Origin: Halomonas faecis
Lineage (GTDB): Bacteria; Pseudomonadota; Gammaproteobacteria; Pseudomonadales; Halomonadaceae
Direction of reading: 5' to 3'
NCBI RefSeq assembly: GCF_010993975.1
Contig: NZ_JAACZO010000056.1
Span: forward strand, 62,001-126,000
Length of the DNA: 64,000 nucleotides
The position numbers and the translations under genes are program-made. The notes beneath the pieces were generated by a model. It was not told the origin of the DNA. It did no database searches and saw only the letters and a list, made by a program, of their open reading frames with translations. Position 1 is the stretch's first letter. Every line of letters begins with the position of its first letter. Shown in pieces: positions 42,820 through 50,851 of the stretch.

Positions 42820-43590
42820 CTAGCGACTGGGGGCCGCCAACAGCGTGTCCGGCACCCAGAGCCGGCCCTCACGCCGCCAGTGGCGGGCAAGCGACGGCAC
42901 GCCCTTGCCGGCCGGCTGGCTGAGACGCGTAACCCCCGGCGGCGCCAGCGCATGCGCCTCGGGGTCGACCAGCACGCAGGGTACATCCATTCCCACCTGG
43001 TCGAGCAGCGAAGCCGCCGGCATCACGGCCAGCGAGGTACCCACCACCAGCAGCAGGTCGGCCGCGGCGGCAATTTCGCACGCCTCGCCGAAGCGCGGCA
43101 CGCTCTCGCCGAACCACACCACGTCGGGGCGCAGTTGGCTGCCCTTGTCGCACACGTCACCCAGGCGGATGCCGCCGCGCCGCAGCGGGTAGCGCAACCG
43201 CGGATCCACCGAGGAGCGCGCCTGAAGGATCTCCCCGTGCAGATGGAGTACATCGCGCGAGCCGGCGCGCTCGTGCAGGTCATCGATGTTCTGAGTGATG
43301 ATGCTGACCCGGAAGCCCTGCGCCTCGAGGGCTGCCAGCGCCCGGTGGGCGGCGTTGGGACGGGCGCGGCGCACCTGTTCCCGGCGGGCGTCGTAGAAGC
43401 GCAGCACGCGCTCGGGATCGCGATGCCACGCCTCGGGGGTCGCCACCGTCTCGACGGGGTGGTCGGCCCACAGCCCATCGCTGGCACGAAAGGTCTGGAT
43501 ACCGCTCTCGGCACTGATCCCCGCGCCGGTCAGCACGACCAGATGGGGACGCTGCGACTCGCCCAAGATCCGCTCCTCGTCATGTCGCAT
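42820..43590 (-). CDS. Sirtuin-type NAD-dependent protein deacylase (CobB-like)
   Basis: The protein has LTGAGISAESGIQTFR, ITQNIDDLHERAG, the catalytic histidine in LHLHGE and VVWFGE, all sirtuin motifs. FYDARREQ matches the Y-x-x-R of class III enzymes that prefer acyl groups such as succinyl. The four zinc cysteines are largely gone: CobB's first cysteine is serine (ARSS) and only one cysteine remains (DVCDKGS). The ATG at 43590 gives 256 residues; GAGGAG fits a TTG at 43566 better and cannot be excluded. It lies four bases after aceK. Confidence 0.88.
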   Translation of the reverse strand: MRHDEERILGESQRPHLVVLTGAGISAESGIQTFRASDGLWADHPVETVATPEAWHRDPERVLRFYDARREQVRRARPNAAHRALAALEAQGFRVSIITQNIDDLHERAGSRDVLHLHGEILQARSSVDPRLRYPLRRGGIRLGDVCDKGSQLRPDVVWFGESVPRFGEACEIAAAADLLLVVGTSLAVMPAASLLDQVGMDVPCVLVDPEAHALAPPGVTRLSQPAGKGVPSLARHWRREGRLWVPDTLLAAPSR

Positions 43591-43594
43591 CGAC

Positions 43595-45340
43595 TCAATA
43601 GACCAGCCCGTTGCCGTCGTTTCCGGCAAAGCGCTGCTTGTTGCGATAGGGATAGACGTCGATCACCCGCCCGTCGCGGATGGCCTGCTGCAACCCCTGC
43701 CAGTAGTCGGCATCGAAGAGTTCCGGATGCAGCGTGTAGAAGAGCTTGCGCAAGCGCAGATTGGCGAACAGGAAGGGACCGAACTCTTCGGGAAAAATAT
43801 CATTCGGCCCCACCGAGTACCAGGGTTCGTCGGCCAGCTCCTGCTCGGGATACAGGGGCTCGGGAATGTGACGGAAGTTGCACTCGGTGAGATAGCAGAT
43901 CTCGTCGTAGTCGTAAAAGATCACCCGGCCATGGCGGGTCACGCCGAAGTTCTTGAGCAGCATGTCGCCGGGGAAGATGTTGGCGGCAGCCAGTTGCTTG
44001 ATGGCATTGCCGTAGTCCTTGAGCACGGCCCGCATCTCGGCTTCGTCGCACTGCTCCAGGTAGAGGTTGAGCGGCGTCATCATGCGCTCGGTGTAGCAGT
44101 GCTCGATGATCACTTTGTCGCCCTTGAGATACACGATGGAGGGCGCCACGCGCAGCAGCTCATCCAGGCACTCGGGGTCGAAGTGATCGCGGCGGGCGAT
44201 GAAGTGCGAGAACTCCTGAGTGTCGGCCATGCGCCCCACGCGGTCGTGGCGCTTGACCAGGCGATACTTGTCGCGAACGTCCTCGTGACTCATCTCCTTG
44301 GTGGGATCGAAGCGATCCTTGATGATCTTGAACACGGTGCGAAACGACGGCAGCACGAACACGGCCATCACCATGCCGCGCACCCCCGGCGCGATGATGA
44401 AGCGATCCTCGCGCTTGGCCACCTGCTGGTTGAGAGCGCGAAAGAATTCGGTCTTGCCGTGCTTGAAGAAGCCGATGGCGGCATAGAGCTCGCCGGCGGG
44501 CTTGTCGGGCATCAGTTCGCGCAGGTAGTCGACGAACTCCCCGGGCACCGGCACCTCGACCTGGAAGTAGGCGCGCGTGAAGGAGAAGATGATCGACACC
44601 TCGTCGGGCTCGATGAGCACCGTGTCCAGGTGCAGCCCCTCGCCCTCGTCATGCAATACCGGCAGCACCAGCGGCACCTGCTCGCCACCGCCACGAATGC
44701 GCCCCACCAGGTAGGCGCCCTTGTTGCGATAGAACACGCTTTCGAGCAGCTCCACCTCGGCATCCGCGGCATCGTGCAGCGCCGCCGGCAGATGGCCGTG
44801 CAGGAAGTCGGCACCCAGGCGGGCATCCCGCCCCAGGTCGTCGAAGGGCGTCTCGAAGGGTGCCTCCGCCAGCGCCCAGCGAATGGCCGCCTGCCAGTCG
44901 CCATTCACCGCGAGACGCCGGCAAAGCTCGATGCCCGAGCGGTGTGCCGCAGCGTCGCGCGAACTGTAGACGAACATCCAGTCGTTGCGAATATGGCGAT
45001 GATGGAAGACCGAACAGAACAGCGAGTTGAAGTAGGTCTCGGCCAGTTCGTAGTCGAGCCGCTGGCTGATCAGCTCGGCATAGTGGTTTCTCGCCTCGCG
45101 CCAGCACTCGCAGTGGGTCAGTTCCTCCTCGCTGAAGGTTCGTCGCAGTCGCTCCAGGGTATCGTCGACTTTCTCTGCATAGAGATTGATGCGCTCCGCC
45201 GAGGCCTGCTGCGCTTCGCGCCAGGCAGCATCGCGAAAGCGTCGGCTGGCATCGGCGGTGATGGCCTTGAAGCGCGAACGATACTCGTCGAAGCCATGCA
45301 GGATGGTGGCGGCAAGGCGATAGGCAGGCGACAGCTTCAT
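43595..45340 (-). CDS. aceK: Isocitrate dehydrogenase kinase/phosphatase
   Basis: AceK phosphorylates and dephosphorylates isocitrate dehydrogenase, directing carbon into the glyoxylate shunt during growth on acetate. The 581-residue length is normal. Recognisable segments are FNSLFCSVFHHRHIRNDWMF, the kinase-like P-loop region APGVRGMVMAVFVLPSF, KNFGVTRHGRVIFYDYDEI and YPEQELADEPWYSVGPNDIFPEEF. GGAGTTCCCC precedes the ATG. A sirtuin gene follows on the same strand. Confidence 0.97.
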   Translation of the reverse strand: MKLSPAYRLAATILHGFDEYRSRFKAITADASRRFRDAAWREAQQASAERINLYAEKVDDTLERLRRTFSEEELTHCECWREARNHYAELISQRLDYELAETYFNSLFCSVFHHRHIRNDWMFVYSSRDAAAHRSGIELCRRLAVNGDWQAAIRWALAEAPFETPFDDLGRDARLGADFLHGHLPAALHDAADAEVELLESVFYRNKGAYLVGRIRGGGEQVPLVLPVLHDEGEGLHLDTVLIEPDEVSIIFSFTRAYFQVEVPVPGEFVDYLRELMPDKPAGELYAAIGFFKHGKTEFFRALNQQVAKREDRFIIAPGVRGMVMAVFVLPSFRTVFKIIKDRFDPTKEMSHEDVRDKYRLVKRHDRVGRMADTQEFSHFIARRDHFDPECLDELLRVAPSIVYLKGDKVIIEHCYTERMMTPLNLYLEQCDEAEMRAVLKDYGNAIKQLAAANIFPGDMLLKNFGVTRHGRVIFYDYDEICYLTECNFRHIPEPLYPEQELADEPWYSVGPNDIFPEEFGPFLFANLRLRKLFYTLHPELFDADYWQGLQQAIRDGRVIDVYPYRNKQRFAGNDGNGLVY

Positions 45341-45447
45341 GGGGAACTCCAGGCGGCTTGAGCGCCCAGCATCGCGGATTTTGTGCCGCCGAGCGAGCCG
45401 ACCATGGTGTATCGGTCTGTAGCGTGGCGACACGCCGCCCAGCGCCG

Positions 45448-45487
45448 CTGTCATCGTTTCATCATGCCGTTGTCGCCGCGGCGTCAC
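45448..45487 (+). promoter_or_regulatory. PHO-box-like tandem array, four 11-bp units
   Basis: The 7-base units CTGTCAT, TCATCAT, TTGTCGC and GCGTCAC stand exactly 11 bases apart; the PhoB consensus is CTGTCAT-n4-CTGTCAT. The array ends 46 bases before the glycosyltransferase start. Confidence 0.6.
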
Positions 45488-45533
45488 GCGAAGCCGGCAG
45501 TCTCGCAGTGAGAAGATCACCCACGAGGTCGTC

Positions 45534-46697
45534 ATGCGCATCTGTCTGGTCAGCGAAACCTGGGCACCCGACATCAATGGCGTCGCCCACACGCTCGGCC
45601 ACCTGGCCGACGAGCTGCACGGCCGCGGTGTCGAGCTCCAGTTGGTGCGACCAGGACCATCGCAGGGCGTTCGGTTCCAGCGGGCGGCGGGCATGCAGGC
45701 GGAGCTTCACGTGCGCGGCGTGTCCCTGCCTGGCTATCGGGAAGTCCGAATCGGCCTGCCCGCGCCGCGGCGACTGCAAAGCCTGTGGCAACGGCAGCGA
45801 CCCGACGCGGTCTATCTCGCCACCCAGGGCCCGCTGGGCTGGTCGGCCCGCCGAATCGCCCGCCGCCACGACATCCCCGTCGTCGCCGGCTGGCACACCA
45901 ACTTCGATCACTACTGTCACGATTACGGCCTACCGTGGCTGGAACCGGTCCTGCTAAGCGCGCTTCGCCGCTTTCACAACGGCTGTGCGGCCACCCTGGT
46001 GCCGACCCATGCCCAAGTGCAGAGCCTGCACGGTCAAGGCTTCCAGCGCCTGGCCGTGATGGGCCGCGGCATCGACGGCGAACGCTTCTCGCCAGCCCAC
46101 CGCGACTCTCGGCTGCGCACCCAGTGGGGCGTCGACGACCATACCCCGGTCGCCCTCTACGTCGGTCGGCTGGCCTGGGAGAAGAACCTGACGCTGCTCG
46201 AAGAGACCTTTCGCGCCCTGCTCGAGGCCCGGCCCGACATGGCGCTGGTGATCGTCGGCGACGGTCCGGCCCGGGCACGCCTCGAGACGGCGCTGCCCGA
46301 TGCGCACTTCACCGGCTTCGTATCCCGCGAGGCGCTGCCGCGCTATTACGCCAGTGCCGACCTGTTCGTATTCCCCTCGCTGTCGGAGACCTGGGGCAAC
46401 GTGGTCCTGGAAGCCATGGCCAGCGGCCTGGCGGTGATCGCCTATCGCCACGCCGCGGCCGCCGAGCTGATCGGCCACGATCACCATGGTCTGGCCATCA
46501 TCCCCGGCGATGAGACGAGCTTTCGGGATGCGGCGGTGGCGCTCTCTCAGCAACCGGCCCGCTTCGCTCGTCTTGGCCGCGCCGCCCGGCAGCGTGCGCT
46601 GGAATATCGCTGGCCGGCCATCACCGATGCCTTCCTCGCCGTTATCGACCATGTCCGGGAGAGAGACCATGAAACCGCGCGCCCCTGCGGTGTTTGA
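45534..46697 (+). CDS. GT4-family glycosyltransferase
   Basis: The 387-residue GT-B enzyme begins MRICLVSETWAPDINGVA, the usual start of GT4 mannosyl- or glucosyltransferases, with YVGRLAWEKNLTLL, VIVGDGPARARLE and the sugar-nucleotide motif FVFPSLSETWGNVVLEAMASGL. Relatives such as Agrobacterium Agt transfer sugars to diacylglycerol during phosphate starvation. The upstream PHO-like array and the overlapping PAP2 phosphatase suggest a glycolipid role, but the acceptor is inferred. Confidence 0.88.
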   Translation: MRICLVSETWAPDINGVAHTLGHLADELHGRGVELQLVRPGPSQGVRFQRAAGMQAELHVRGVSLPGYREVRIGLPAPRRLQSLWQRQRPDAVYLATQGPLGWSARRIARRHDIPVVAGWHTNFDHYCHDYGLPWLEPVLLSALRRFHNGCAATLVPTHAQVQSLHGQGFQRLAVMGRGIDGERFSPAHRDSRLRTQWGVDDHTPVALYVGRLAWEKNLTLLEETFRALLEARPDMALVIVGDGPARARLETALPDAHFTGFVSREALPRYYASADLFVFPSLSETWGNVVLEAMASGLAVIAYRHAAAAELIGHDHHGLAIIPGDETSFRDAAVALSQQPARFARLGRAARQRALEYRWPAITDAFLAVIDHVRERDHETARPCGV

Positions 46698-47211
46698 CCG
46701 CCTCGACCTGCTGGAGTGGCAGCTCTGCCAGCGCATTGCTCGCTTCAGTCTCTATCGCCCCTGGCTCGGCACGCTACGCCTGGCCAGCAAGCTCGGCGAC
46801 TGGCCGGTCTGGGTGGCGCTGATCGCCGCCCAGCCGTGGCTTCACGGTTCCCAAGGCTACGCCCGTATGGCGCAGTACACGCTCACCGCCCTGTTGGCCA
46901 TCGTCGTCTATCGAGCACTCAAGACGCGACTGTGCCGCGAACGCCCCTTCATCACCTTCGGCGCACGCATCACCTGCCGCGAACCGGCTCGCGACCGCTA
47001 CAGCTTCCCCAGCGGCCACACCATGCACGCGGTGCTGTTCTGCGTGCTCACCGCGCACCACGCCCCGGCACTGCTGCCCTGGCTGGTGCCGCTGGCGCTG
47101 ATGATTGCGGTATCGCGGGTGGGGTTGGGGCTGCACTACATGAGCGACGTACTCGCCGGCGCGGCCATCGGCTACGCCTTCGCCATGGCCAGCCTGGCGC
47201 TGGCCGGGTGA
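46669..47211 (+). CDS. PAP2-family membrane phosphatase
   Basis: The 180-residue membrane protein has the three PAP2 motifs: KTRLCRERP, PSGH (in SFPSGHTMHAV) and SRVGLGLHYMSDVLAG. Such enzymes remove phosphate from phosphatidate or undecaprenyl diphosphate at the membrane. It begins inside the glycosyltransferase gene (29-base overlap) with GGGAGAGAG before the ATG, so both are made together. Converting phosphatidate to diacylglycerol would supply the acceptor for glycolipid synthesis; this is inference. Confidence 0.88.
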   Translation: MKPRAPAVFDRLDLLEWQLCQRIARFSLYRPWLGTLRLASKLGDWPVWVALIAAQPWLHGSQGYARMAQYTLTALLAIVVYRALKTRLCRERPFITFGARITCREPARDRYSFPSGHTMHAVLFCVLTAHHAPALLPWLVPLALMIAVSRVGLGLHYMSDVLAGAAIGYAFAMASLALAG

Positions 47212-47241
47212 GGCAGTCCGGGACATTCCACCGACATCGCT

Positions 47242-47281
47242 TCGTCACCCCATCGTCATGTCACCGACACGCCCCTGTCAT
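47242..47281 (+). promoter_or_regulatory. PHO-box-like tandem array, four 11-bp units, upstream of phnD
   Basis: TCGTCAC, TCGTCAT, CCGACAC and CTGTCAT stand at exact 11-base spacing; the last unit matches the consensus fully. It ends 54 bases before the phnD start. Confidence 0.6.
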
Positions 47282-47335
47282 CGATGCCGACCAGCATCGA
47301 GGGTGTCATTCACCCCCACAATCACAGGTGACAGC

Positions 47336-48310
47336 ATGCGTTGCGTTTTCCCCAACCGTACTCTGTTCGGCGCCGCTTTCGCCGCCAGCGCCGTCGTCAT
47401 GGGCCTCTCCTCGGCCCACGCCGACTTCGCGCTGAGCGAACGCTACAACGATGCCGACGGTGACTTGGTGGCCGACGTCCCCGAGGACGAATCGCAGTGG
47501 CTCGACCCGGACACCCTGGTGTTCGCCTACACCCCGGTGGAAGATCCGGCCGTCTACGCCGAAGTCTGGGCCGGCTTCCTCGAGCACATGGAGGAGGTGA
47601 CCGGCAAGGAGGTGCAGTTCTTCCCGGTGCAGTCCAACGCCGCCCAGATCGAGGCGATGCGTGCCGGACGCCTGCACGTGGCCGGCTTCAATACCGGCTC
47701 CAACCCTCTTGCCGTGGCTTGTGCCGGCTTCCGCCCCTTCGCCATGATGGCCGCCGAGGATGGCAGCTTCGGCTACGAGATGGAGGTCATCACCTACCCG
47801 GGCTCCGGTATCGATGAGGTGGAAAACATCCGCGGCCGTACCCTCACCCACACCTCGGAAACCTCCAATTCCGGCTTCAAGGCGCCCACCGCGTTGATGG
47901 CCTCGGAATTCGGCATGACCTCCGGCGAAGACTACGAGGTCGACTTCTCCGGCAAGCACGACAACTCCGTGCTCGGCGTAGCCAATGAGGACTATGAAGT
48001 CGCCACCGTCGCCAATTCGGTGAAGAACCGCATGATCGACCGCGGCGTGATCGAGGCCGACCAGGTGGAAGTGCTTTATCAGTCCGATACCTTCCCCACC
48101 ACTGGCTACGGCACCGTCTACAACCTGGCGCCGGAACTTCAGGAAGCGATCCAGGAAGCCTTCTTCAGCTTCGACTGGGAAGGCAGTGCACTGGCCGAGG
48201 AGTTCGGTCGCAACGGCGAGGAGCAGTTCATCCCCATCTCCTTCCAGGAGCACTGGGCGGTGATCCGTCAGATCGACGAGGCCAACGGCGTCGAATACGA
48301 CTGCAATTGA
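47336..48310 (+). CDS. phnD: Phosphate/phosphite/phosphonate-type ABC transporter substrate-binding protein
   Basis: The 324-residue periplasmic protein has a signal peptide ending SSAHA (about residue 30) and the PhnD-family core: FAYTPVEDPAVYAEVWAGF, VQSNAAQIEAMRAGRLHVAGFNTG and TLTHTSETSNSGFKAP. PhnD relatives bind phosphonates, phosphite or hypophosphite; the ligand cannot be decided here. No C-P lyase genes are in the window. A hairpin between phnD and phnC may leave the binding protein in excess. Confidence 0.9.
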   Translation: MRCVFPNRTLFGAAFAASAVVMGLSSAHADFALSERYNDADGDLVADVPEDESQWLDPDTLVFAYTPVEDPAVYAEVWAGFLEHMEEVTGKEVQFFPVQSNAAQIEAMRAGRLHVAGFNTGSNPLAVACAGFRPFAMMAAEDGSFGYEMEVITYPGSGIDEVENIRGRTLTHTSETSNSGFKAPTALMASEFGMTSGEDYEVDFSGKHDNSVLGVANEDYEVATVANSVKNRMIDRGVIEADQVEVLYQSDTFPTTGYGTVYNLAPELQEAIQEAFFSFDWEGSALAEEFGRNGEEQFIPISFQEHWAVIRQIDEANGVEYDCN

Positions 48311-48331
48311 GCCCTCTCTCCACGTGAGACC

Positions 48332-48357
48332 GCGGGCGGCTCGGCCGCCCGCCTTTT
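48332..48357 (+). terminator. Attenuator-like hairpin between phnD and phnC
   Basis: GCGGGCGGC (48332-48340) pairs with GCCGCCCGC (48344-48352) around TCG and is followed by CTTTT. Its location after the binding-protein gene is typical of ABC operons that overproduce that component. Confidence 0.65.
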
Positions 48358-48378
48358 GCGTTCATTGCGGAGCCTCCC

Positions 48379-49215
48379 GTGCTAGACATTCAACGACTTT
48401 CCAAGACCTATGGTTCCCGAGGCGGGGCCACCGGCGACAAGGCCCTGCGCGACGTGTCTTTCCGCGTGCCGCGGGGTCAGGCGCTGGGCCTCATCGGCCC
48501 CTCCGGGGCGGGCAAGTCGACGCTGATCCGCTGCATCAACCGCCTGGTGGAACCCTCGAGCGGCGAAATCCGGCTCGGCGAGACCGACCTCATTGCCCTG
48601 GGTAGCCGCGATCTGCGTCGCGCGCGCCGACGTATCGGCATGATCTTCCAGGAGTACGCCCTGGTGGAACGCCTCACCGTGATGGAGAACGTGCTCTCCG
48701 GCCGGCTGGGCTACGTGCCCTTCTGGCGCAGTTTCACACGGCGCTTTCCCGGCCGCGACATCGAGAACGCCTACCGCCTGCTCGACCGGGTGGGCCTGCT
48801 CGACCATGCCGACAAGCGCGCCGATGCTCTCTCCGGCGGTCAGCGCCAGCGCGTGGGCATCGCCCGTGCCCTGGCCCAGGAGCCGGAGCTGCTACTGGTG
48901 GATGAGCCTACGGCCAGCCTCGACCCCAAGACCAGCCGCCAGATCATGCGCTTGATCACCGCGATCGGCGCGGAGCGCAACCTGCCGACCATCGTCAATA
49001 TCCATGACGTGCCCCTGGCGCAGCAGTTCATGGACCGTATCGTCGGTCTGCGCGGCGGCGAACTGGTATTCGACGGCAGCCCCGAAGCGCTGACGGAAAG
49101 CCAGCTCACCACCATCTACGGCGCCGAGGACTGGACCGCCATGCGCCAGAACCATGAAGAGGACGAGGCCGCCGAACGGGCCAATCGTCTGACGCTGGCG
49201 GGAGGTGCCGGATGA
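48379..49215 (+). CDS. phnC: Phosphonate-type ABC transporter ATP-binding protein
   Basis: The 278-residue ATPase has Walker [10 protein letters not shown], the signature [15 protein letters not shown] and Walker [14 protein letters not shown], plus the PhnC-like [19 protein letters not shown]. The start is GTG after CGGAG. It powers import through the two permeases encoded next; phnE1 begins inside its stop codon. The extra acidic C-terminal tail is not part of the ATPase core. Confidence 0.92.
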   Translation: MLDIQRLSKTYGSRGGATGDKALRDVSFRVPRGQALGLIGPSGAGKSTLIRCINRLVEPSSGEIRLGETDLIALGSRDLRRARRRIGMIFQEYALVERLTVMENVLSGRLGYVPFWRSFTRRFPGRDIENAYRLLDRVGLLDHADKRADALSGGQRQRVGIARALAQEPELLLVDEPTASLDPKTSRQIMRLITAIGAERNLPTIVNIHDVPLAQQFMDRIVGLRGGELVFDGSPEALTESQLTTIYGAEDWTAMRQNHEEDEAAERANRLTLAGGAG

Positions 49216-50021
49216 CTGGAGCCGGCCACTACCCACGTCACTGGCGCCGCCCCCCGCAAATCCTCACCCATCGCGGCTGGCGCCTGGCGCTGCAGTTGGC
49301 CATCCTGGCCTATCTGGTGCTGGCTTTCGGCACGGTGGAAGTCAACGGCTCGCGAGTCGTCGAGGGGCTGGAGCGTGGGGCACGTTTCGTGCAGGGCTTC
49401 CTGCAGCCGGACTTCACCAGCCGCTGGAGCGACATCCGCCAGGGTCTGATCGAGAGCCTGACCATGACGCTGACCGCCACCGTGGTGGGCATTCTGGTCT
49501 CGGTGCCCATCGGCATCGGTGCGTCCCGCAACCTGGTACCGCCACCCGTCTACCTGGTGTGCCGCTCGATCATTGCGGTGAGCCGTTCGCTGCAGGAGAT
49601 CATCATCGCCATCTTCCTGGTGGCCATGTTCGGCTTCGGACCCTTCGCCGGCTTCGTCACCCTGGCCTTCGCCTCCATCGGTTTTCTCGCCAAGCTGCTC
49701 GCCGACGACATCGAGGAGATCGATGCCAGCCAAGCCGAAGCGATCCGCGCCACCGGCGCCAGCTGGTGGCAGCTGATCCACTACGCCGTGCAGCCCCAGG
49801 TGATGCCGCGACTGATCGGCCTGTCACTCTATCGCCTGGACATCAACTTCCGCGAGAGCGCGGTGATCGGCATCGTCGGCGCCGGCGGCATCGGCGCCAC
49901 CCTCAACACCGCCATCGACCGCTACGAGTACGACAGTGCCGGCGCCATCCTGCTGATCGTCATCGCCATCGTCATGCTGGTGGAGTACAGCTCCAGTCAT
50001 CTGAGGAAATATCTGCAATGA
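49212..50021 (+). CDS. phnE: Phosphonate-type ABC transporter permease, first subunit
   Basis: The 269-residue membrane protein has about six helices and the EAA-type cytoplasmic loop [24 protein letters not shown] that contacts the ATPase, as in PhnE. A downstream paralogous permease suggests a heterodimer, as in PhnCDE1E2 systems. GGGAGG precedes the ATG, which overlaps the phnC stop; its own stop overlaps the next gene by four bases. Confidence 0.9.
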   Translation: MTGAGHYPRHWRRPPQILTHRGWRLALQLAILAYLVLAFGTVEVNGSRVVEGLERGARFVQGFLQPDFTSRWSDIRQGLIESLTMTLTATVVGILVSVPIGIGASRNLVPPPVYLVCRSIIAVSRSLQEIIIAIFLVAMFGFGPFAGFVTLAFASIGFLAKLLADDIEEIDASQAEAIRATGASWWQLIHYAVQPQVMPRLIGLSLYRLDINFRESAVIGIVGAGGIGATLNTAIDRYEYDSAGAILLIVIAIVMLVEYSSSHLRKYLQ

Positions 50022-50851
50022 CCCGACTCGATCCGACCGCCAGCGAGCCGACCCACTACGCTCAAGTGTGGTCCATCCGCACGCCCAAGGCGCGGCTGGC
50101 GCTGTGGGCCGGCTGGCTGGCCCTGGTGGCACTCTTCGTAGGGTGCTGGCAGGTAATGAACGCCGGTACCATGTGGGTCTTCGTCGCCGACGCACCGAGT
50201 CAGGCGGCCGACATCGGCAGCCGCATGTTCCCGCCGCGGCTGGGCTACCTGCCCGAGCTGCTGGCACCGCTGTGGGACACCCTCAACATCGCCACCCTGG
50301 GCACCCTGGGCGGGGTGATCCTGGCCGTGCCGGTGGCCTTTCTGGCGGCCCGCAATACCACCCCCTCGGCACTGCTGGTACGCCCCGTGGCGCTGCTGGT
50401 GATCGTCGCCTCGCGCTCGATCAACTCGCTGATCTGGGCACTGCTGCTGGTGGCCATCATCGGGCCGGGCCTGCTTGCCGGCATCGTGGCCATCGCCCTG
50501 CGCTCCATCGGCTTCGTCGGCAAGCTGCTCTACGAGGCCATCGAGGAAACCGACGTTCGCCAGATCGAGGCCGTCACCGCCACCGGCGCCAGCCGCTCCC
50601 AAATCATCCACTACGGCATCGTGCCCCAGGTGCTACCCGCCTTCTGGGGCATCTCGGTGTTCCGCTGGGACATCAACATCCGCGAAAGCACCATCCTCGG
50701 CCTGGTGGGCGCCGGCGGCATCGGCATGAAACTGCAGTCGTCGATCGATACGCTGGCCTGGTCCCAGGTGGCGACCATTCTGATCGTGATTCTCGCCACG
50801 GTAGTGGTGAGCGAAGCGGTCTCGGCGCGGCTGCGTCACGCACTCATCTGA
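50018..50851 (+). CDS. phnE: Phosphonate-type ABC transporter permease, second subunit
   Basis: The 277-residue paralog of the preceding permease has the coupling loop IEAVTATGASRSQIIHYGIVPQ and VGAGGIGMKLQSSID near the C-terminus. The ATGA overlap with the first permease implies equal synthesis. Its 3' end overlaps the convergent EAL-GGDEF gene by eight bases. Confidence 0.9.
   Translation: MTRLDPTASEPTHYAQVWSIRTPKARLALWAGWLALVALFVGCWQVMNAGTMWVFVADAPSQAADIGSRMFPPRLGYLPELLAPLWDTLNIATLGTLGGVILAVPVAFLAARNTTPSALLVRPVALLVIVASRSINSLIWALLLVAIIGPGLLAGIVAIALRSIGFVGKLLYEAIEETDVRQIEAVTATGASRSQIIHYGIVPQVLPAFWGISVFRWDINIRESTILGLVGAGGIGMKLQSSIDTLAWSQVATILIVILATVVVSEAVSARLRHALI

Noticed and set aside
43727..45361. 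544-residue frame antisense to aceK
   Set aside because: AceK motifs on the other strand are unambiguous.
47336..50851. A complete C-P lyase phosphonate catabolism cluster
   Set aside because: Only the transporter genes phnDCEE are present; no phnGHIJKLM-like genes are seen in the window.
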